Notes under the pieces: generated by a model
What the model saw: the letters and a program-made list of their open reading frames with translations, nothing else
Told to the model about the DNA's origin: nothing
Database searches by the model: none
Part shown: positions 63,101 to 64,000 of the stretch, piece after piece
Layout of the letters: each line of letters begins with the position of its first letter
How positions within the stretch are numbered: position 1 is the first letter of the stretch
Made by a program: the position numbers and the translations under genes
NCBI GenBank assembly: GCA_035222895.1
Contig: JAVYIG010006411.1
Coordinates: 1-64,000, forward strand
Length of the DNA: 64,000 nucleotides
Origin: Strongylocentrotus droebachiensis
Taxonomy: Eukaryota > Echinodermata > Echinoidea > Camarodonta > Strongylocentrotidae
Direction: 5' to 3'

Positions 63101-63297
63101 GGAATGATCATTGCCATCAGTTGGGCAATGTAGTTACCTGAGAAAGATTCTCGAACGTTTTTCTCCATTTGTTCTGCCTTGATAAGCCTCTTAAGTAGGT
63201 CCGTCGTGGCGTCTTTATTTGAAGGTTGTTTATTTCGCCATCTTCGAAGCAGTCTCATCGAAGCCTTCTCTGCATTCAAATCGCAGGCAGTCAAGGC
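51140..63297 (-). CDS. NLR-C: paralogue of NLR-A, exons 2-8 (exon 1 outside window)
   Basis: Exons in coding order: 63138-63297, 60630-62447, 60119-60424, 57288-58840, 56139-56638, 51915-52011, 51140-51187. Exon lengths equal those of NLR-A (160, 306, 1553, 500, 97, 48 nt) except exon 3 (1818 against 1878 nt), and every junction stays in frame with GT/AG sites. Exon 2 is the second half of a Death domain (ASMRLLRRWRNKQPSNKD); exon 3 holds five repeats and a Death-like domain (MLFDWRQ); exon 4 a further Death-like domain; exon 5 NACHT with VAEAGRGKT and MALDGYDEY; exon 6 LRR-like; the last exon reads AYRQGKTFGISHTTV. No disabling change is visible, so it is probably a working gene, but its first exon should lie beyond 64000. 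Introns hold two large insertions. Confidence 0.86.
52240..55215. mobile_element. 3 kb foldback element in an NLR-C intron
   Basis: Arms at about 52600-52880 and 54960-55210 are inverse complements (for example gcagctatatgctagctagc, ccaatcaggaggcaggattt and cgaccgggcc). Inner arms at 52905-53100 and 54310-54500 are also inverted, and a third copy of the inner module is at 54020-54200. Copy A at about 17925-17960 lacks all of it, so it inserted after the duplication. The left end (52240-52540) is GCG-rich. No transposase is recognised. Confidence 0.75.
55342..55845. mobile_element. GCGTA/TACGC-rich insertion
   Basis: About 500 bp packed with cgtacg, gcgtaggc and tacggttgcg words. Copy A (about 18050-18062) reads straight through without it (ctccccaaactaaag / cttctttcttcaaag). 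Weak inverted ends are possible (ttttaaaccggatctgcgta and tacgttttcttcc). It resembles 9279-10079 in word usage but not in exact sequence. Confidence 0.6.
57288..58840 (-). other. NLR-C exon 5: NACHT ATPase module
   Basis: Same length as in NLR-A, with Walker [10 protein letters not shown], Walker [10 protein letters not shown], sensor RLIVTCRPY (S to C against NLR-A) and [12 protein letters not shown] near the end. Most differences from NLR-A are conservative, which argues for retained function in both copies. Confidence 0.9.
59247..59963. mobile_element. Insertion with CCATGGTTACC palindromes and inverted ends, copy C only
   Basis: Copy A (20780-20795) has no such segment. The left part repeats cagtaaccatggttac three times in both orientations (59326-59405). 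The right part has the inverted pair AGTATTAATGACTGC and GCAGTCATTAATACT (about 59856 and 59938). A tRNA-like sequence lies inside. Confidence 0.65.
59734..59815 (+). pseudogene. tRNA-Leu-like sequence with A and B boxes
   Basis: TGGACGAGTGGTCTAAGGCG (D arm, A box) and GATCGAATCCC (T arm, B box) are placed as in a Leu-type tRNA with a long variable arm, followed by a T run at about 59816-59830. The acceptor stem barely pairs and the anticodon loop is two bases too long, so it is a pseudogene or a SINE head rather than a working tRNA. Confidence 0.5.
61036..62424 (-). repeat. Five in-frame coding repeats of NLR-C (92-95 aa)
   Basis: One 285 nt unit and four 276 nt units. The core RR(A/D)IYLD(D/V)(F/I)PG is kept in all. 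The units at the 3' end of the exon are almost identical in DNA (61060-61320 against 61336-61596), while the first unit ([20 protein letters not shown]) is closest to NLR-A. The array has therefore been re-expanded or homogenised since the duplication. Confidence 0.9.
62448..63137. other. NLR-C intron between exons 3 and 2
   Basis: Contains the ggtagcggatccaggg repeat at 62492 and AT-rich sequence. It lacks the LINE fragments found in the matching NLR-A intron (23825-24830), so those inserted in copy A only or were lost here. No gene is seen. Confidence 0.5.
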
Positions 63298-63379
63298 CTA
63301 TCCAAATAACACAAAGAAAGTGATGTCAAACATGGACGTTATATCTATCTACACTGTTGGTCATAAAGGTGGAATAATT

Positions 63380-64000
63380 TTTTAAGGCCCAATCAAGATC
63401 TCAAGTCACTGCAAACCAAGTTGCCCACCAACTCCTAGTGAATGGCCGGGGAAACCCTGATCATCACCCCCAGAAGAGCCAGGCTCCCAAAGGTCCCAGA
63501 TGCTCCAAGCTCTCAAGATGTCCCAGGCTTTACTAAACCGTTCACCATGAACGACCTGCTAGCTGCTATCAAAGCAATGATAAACAACAAAGCTGCTGGA
63601 CTTGATGACATCCTCTGCGAGCGGATCAAAAAACTTAGACCAGATGTTCAACAAATGTTTGGGCACCAACAACATCCCAAAGCTCTGGAGGAAATCCAAA
63701 ATTATTGCCCTGTTGAAGCCTGGCAAAGACGCAGCCAGTCCAAAGACCTACATACCTATCTCCCTACTGTGCCATACATATAAGCTGTTCGAGCGGCTTA
63801 TCCTCACCAGGAAGATCTTTGAGCTGACAAAGGATGTGAGACTGAATGGACTCATCCAGATGTTGCTGTCCATTCGGCGATTCTTTGTGGTCCTCAAAGG
63901 CAATCGTAGCAGATGGCACACAGAAAATGGCCTACCACAAGGAAGTGTGCTTGCACCACTGCTCTTTAACGTGTACACGAACGACCTATCGATCCACCCA
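63380..64000 (+). pseudogene. Non-LTR reverse transcriptase fragment, runs off the window
   Basis: Frames in order read LLVNGRGNP, FTMNDLLAAIKAMINNKAAG, LDDILCERIK, KIIALLKPGKDAAS, ISLLCHTYKLFERLIL, then after an internal deletion VLKGNRSRWHTENGLPQGSV and LAPLLFNVYTNDLSIHP. These are the fingers and the LPQGSVLAPLLFNVYTNDL box of a jockey-like LINE. At least one frameshift (after VQQMF) and the missing motif A region show that it is dead. Confidence 0.8.

Larger units (their letters stand above)
19..64000. other. Head-to-tail triplication of an nAChR exon 8 + NLR unit
   Basis: Copy A is about 11.6-27.45 kb, copy B about 28.1-46.8 kb and copy C 47.96 kb to beyond the end (only part of the stated span is duplicated). 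Each starts inside or next to receptor exon 8 (11841, 28498, 47964) and continues with the same order of landmarks: AT-rich flank, LINE tail, NLR last exon, NLR body, NLR exon 2, NLR exon 1. Copies differ by insertions and, in B, loss of the NLR core. Confidence 0.8.

Overview
The window looks like a stretch of an invertebrate deuterostome chromosome, most likely an echinoderm and probably a sea urchin. It has multi-exon genes with GT/AG introns, Death-NACHT-LRR (NLR-type) innate immune receptor genes of the kind expanded in sea urchins, low GC intergenic DNA, many microsatellites and a dense load of MITEs, foldback elements and CR1/jockey-like LINE remnants. There are no bacterial operons, rRNA genes or CRISPR arrays. 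Species identity is inference.

Layout. (1) 1456-12197, + strand: a complete 8-exon nicotinic acetylcholine receptor alpha-type subunit (477 aa; all splice phases agree). Its introns hold a piggyBac-like MITE, a TTAA-flanked MITE, several hairpin MITEs, a TACG-rich transposon and a LINE tail. (2) 15788-26446, - strand, convergent with it: a complete 8-exon NLR gene (1564 aa; here NLR-A) with three Death-fold domains, five 95-97 aa repeats, a NACHT ATPase, a short LRR-like segment and a small C-terminal tail. (3) 28.1-46 kb: a degenerate second copy of the same gene pair. It has an intact-frame copy of the last receptor exon whose stop codon is lost, a lone NLR last exon, and NLR exons 1 and (truncated) 2. 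The NLR core is absent; its place is taken by a 10.3 kb composite bounded by inverted arrays of ~370 bp repeats, containing a dead LINE and another dead repetitive ORF. (4) 47.96-63.3 kb: a third copy, with a stub of the receptor exon and a second open NLR gene (NLR-C; exons 2-8, exon 1 beyond the window). (5) 63.4-64 kb: a non-LTR reverse transcriptase fragment.

So the window is a head-to-tail triplication of a unit made of [nAChR intron 7 3' part + exon 8] and a convergent NLR gene. Because there are three paralogous copies, several transposon insertions can be dated after the duplication by the empty sites in the sister copies. The NLRs are probably cytosolic signalling receptors: NACHT for nucleotide-driven oligomerisation, tandem Death folds for adaptor recruitment. 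The repeat-rich linker with an invariant R-x-I-Y-L-D-x-x-P-G core is the most novel-looking element. Function is inferred from family knowledge only.
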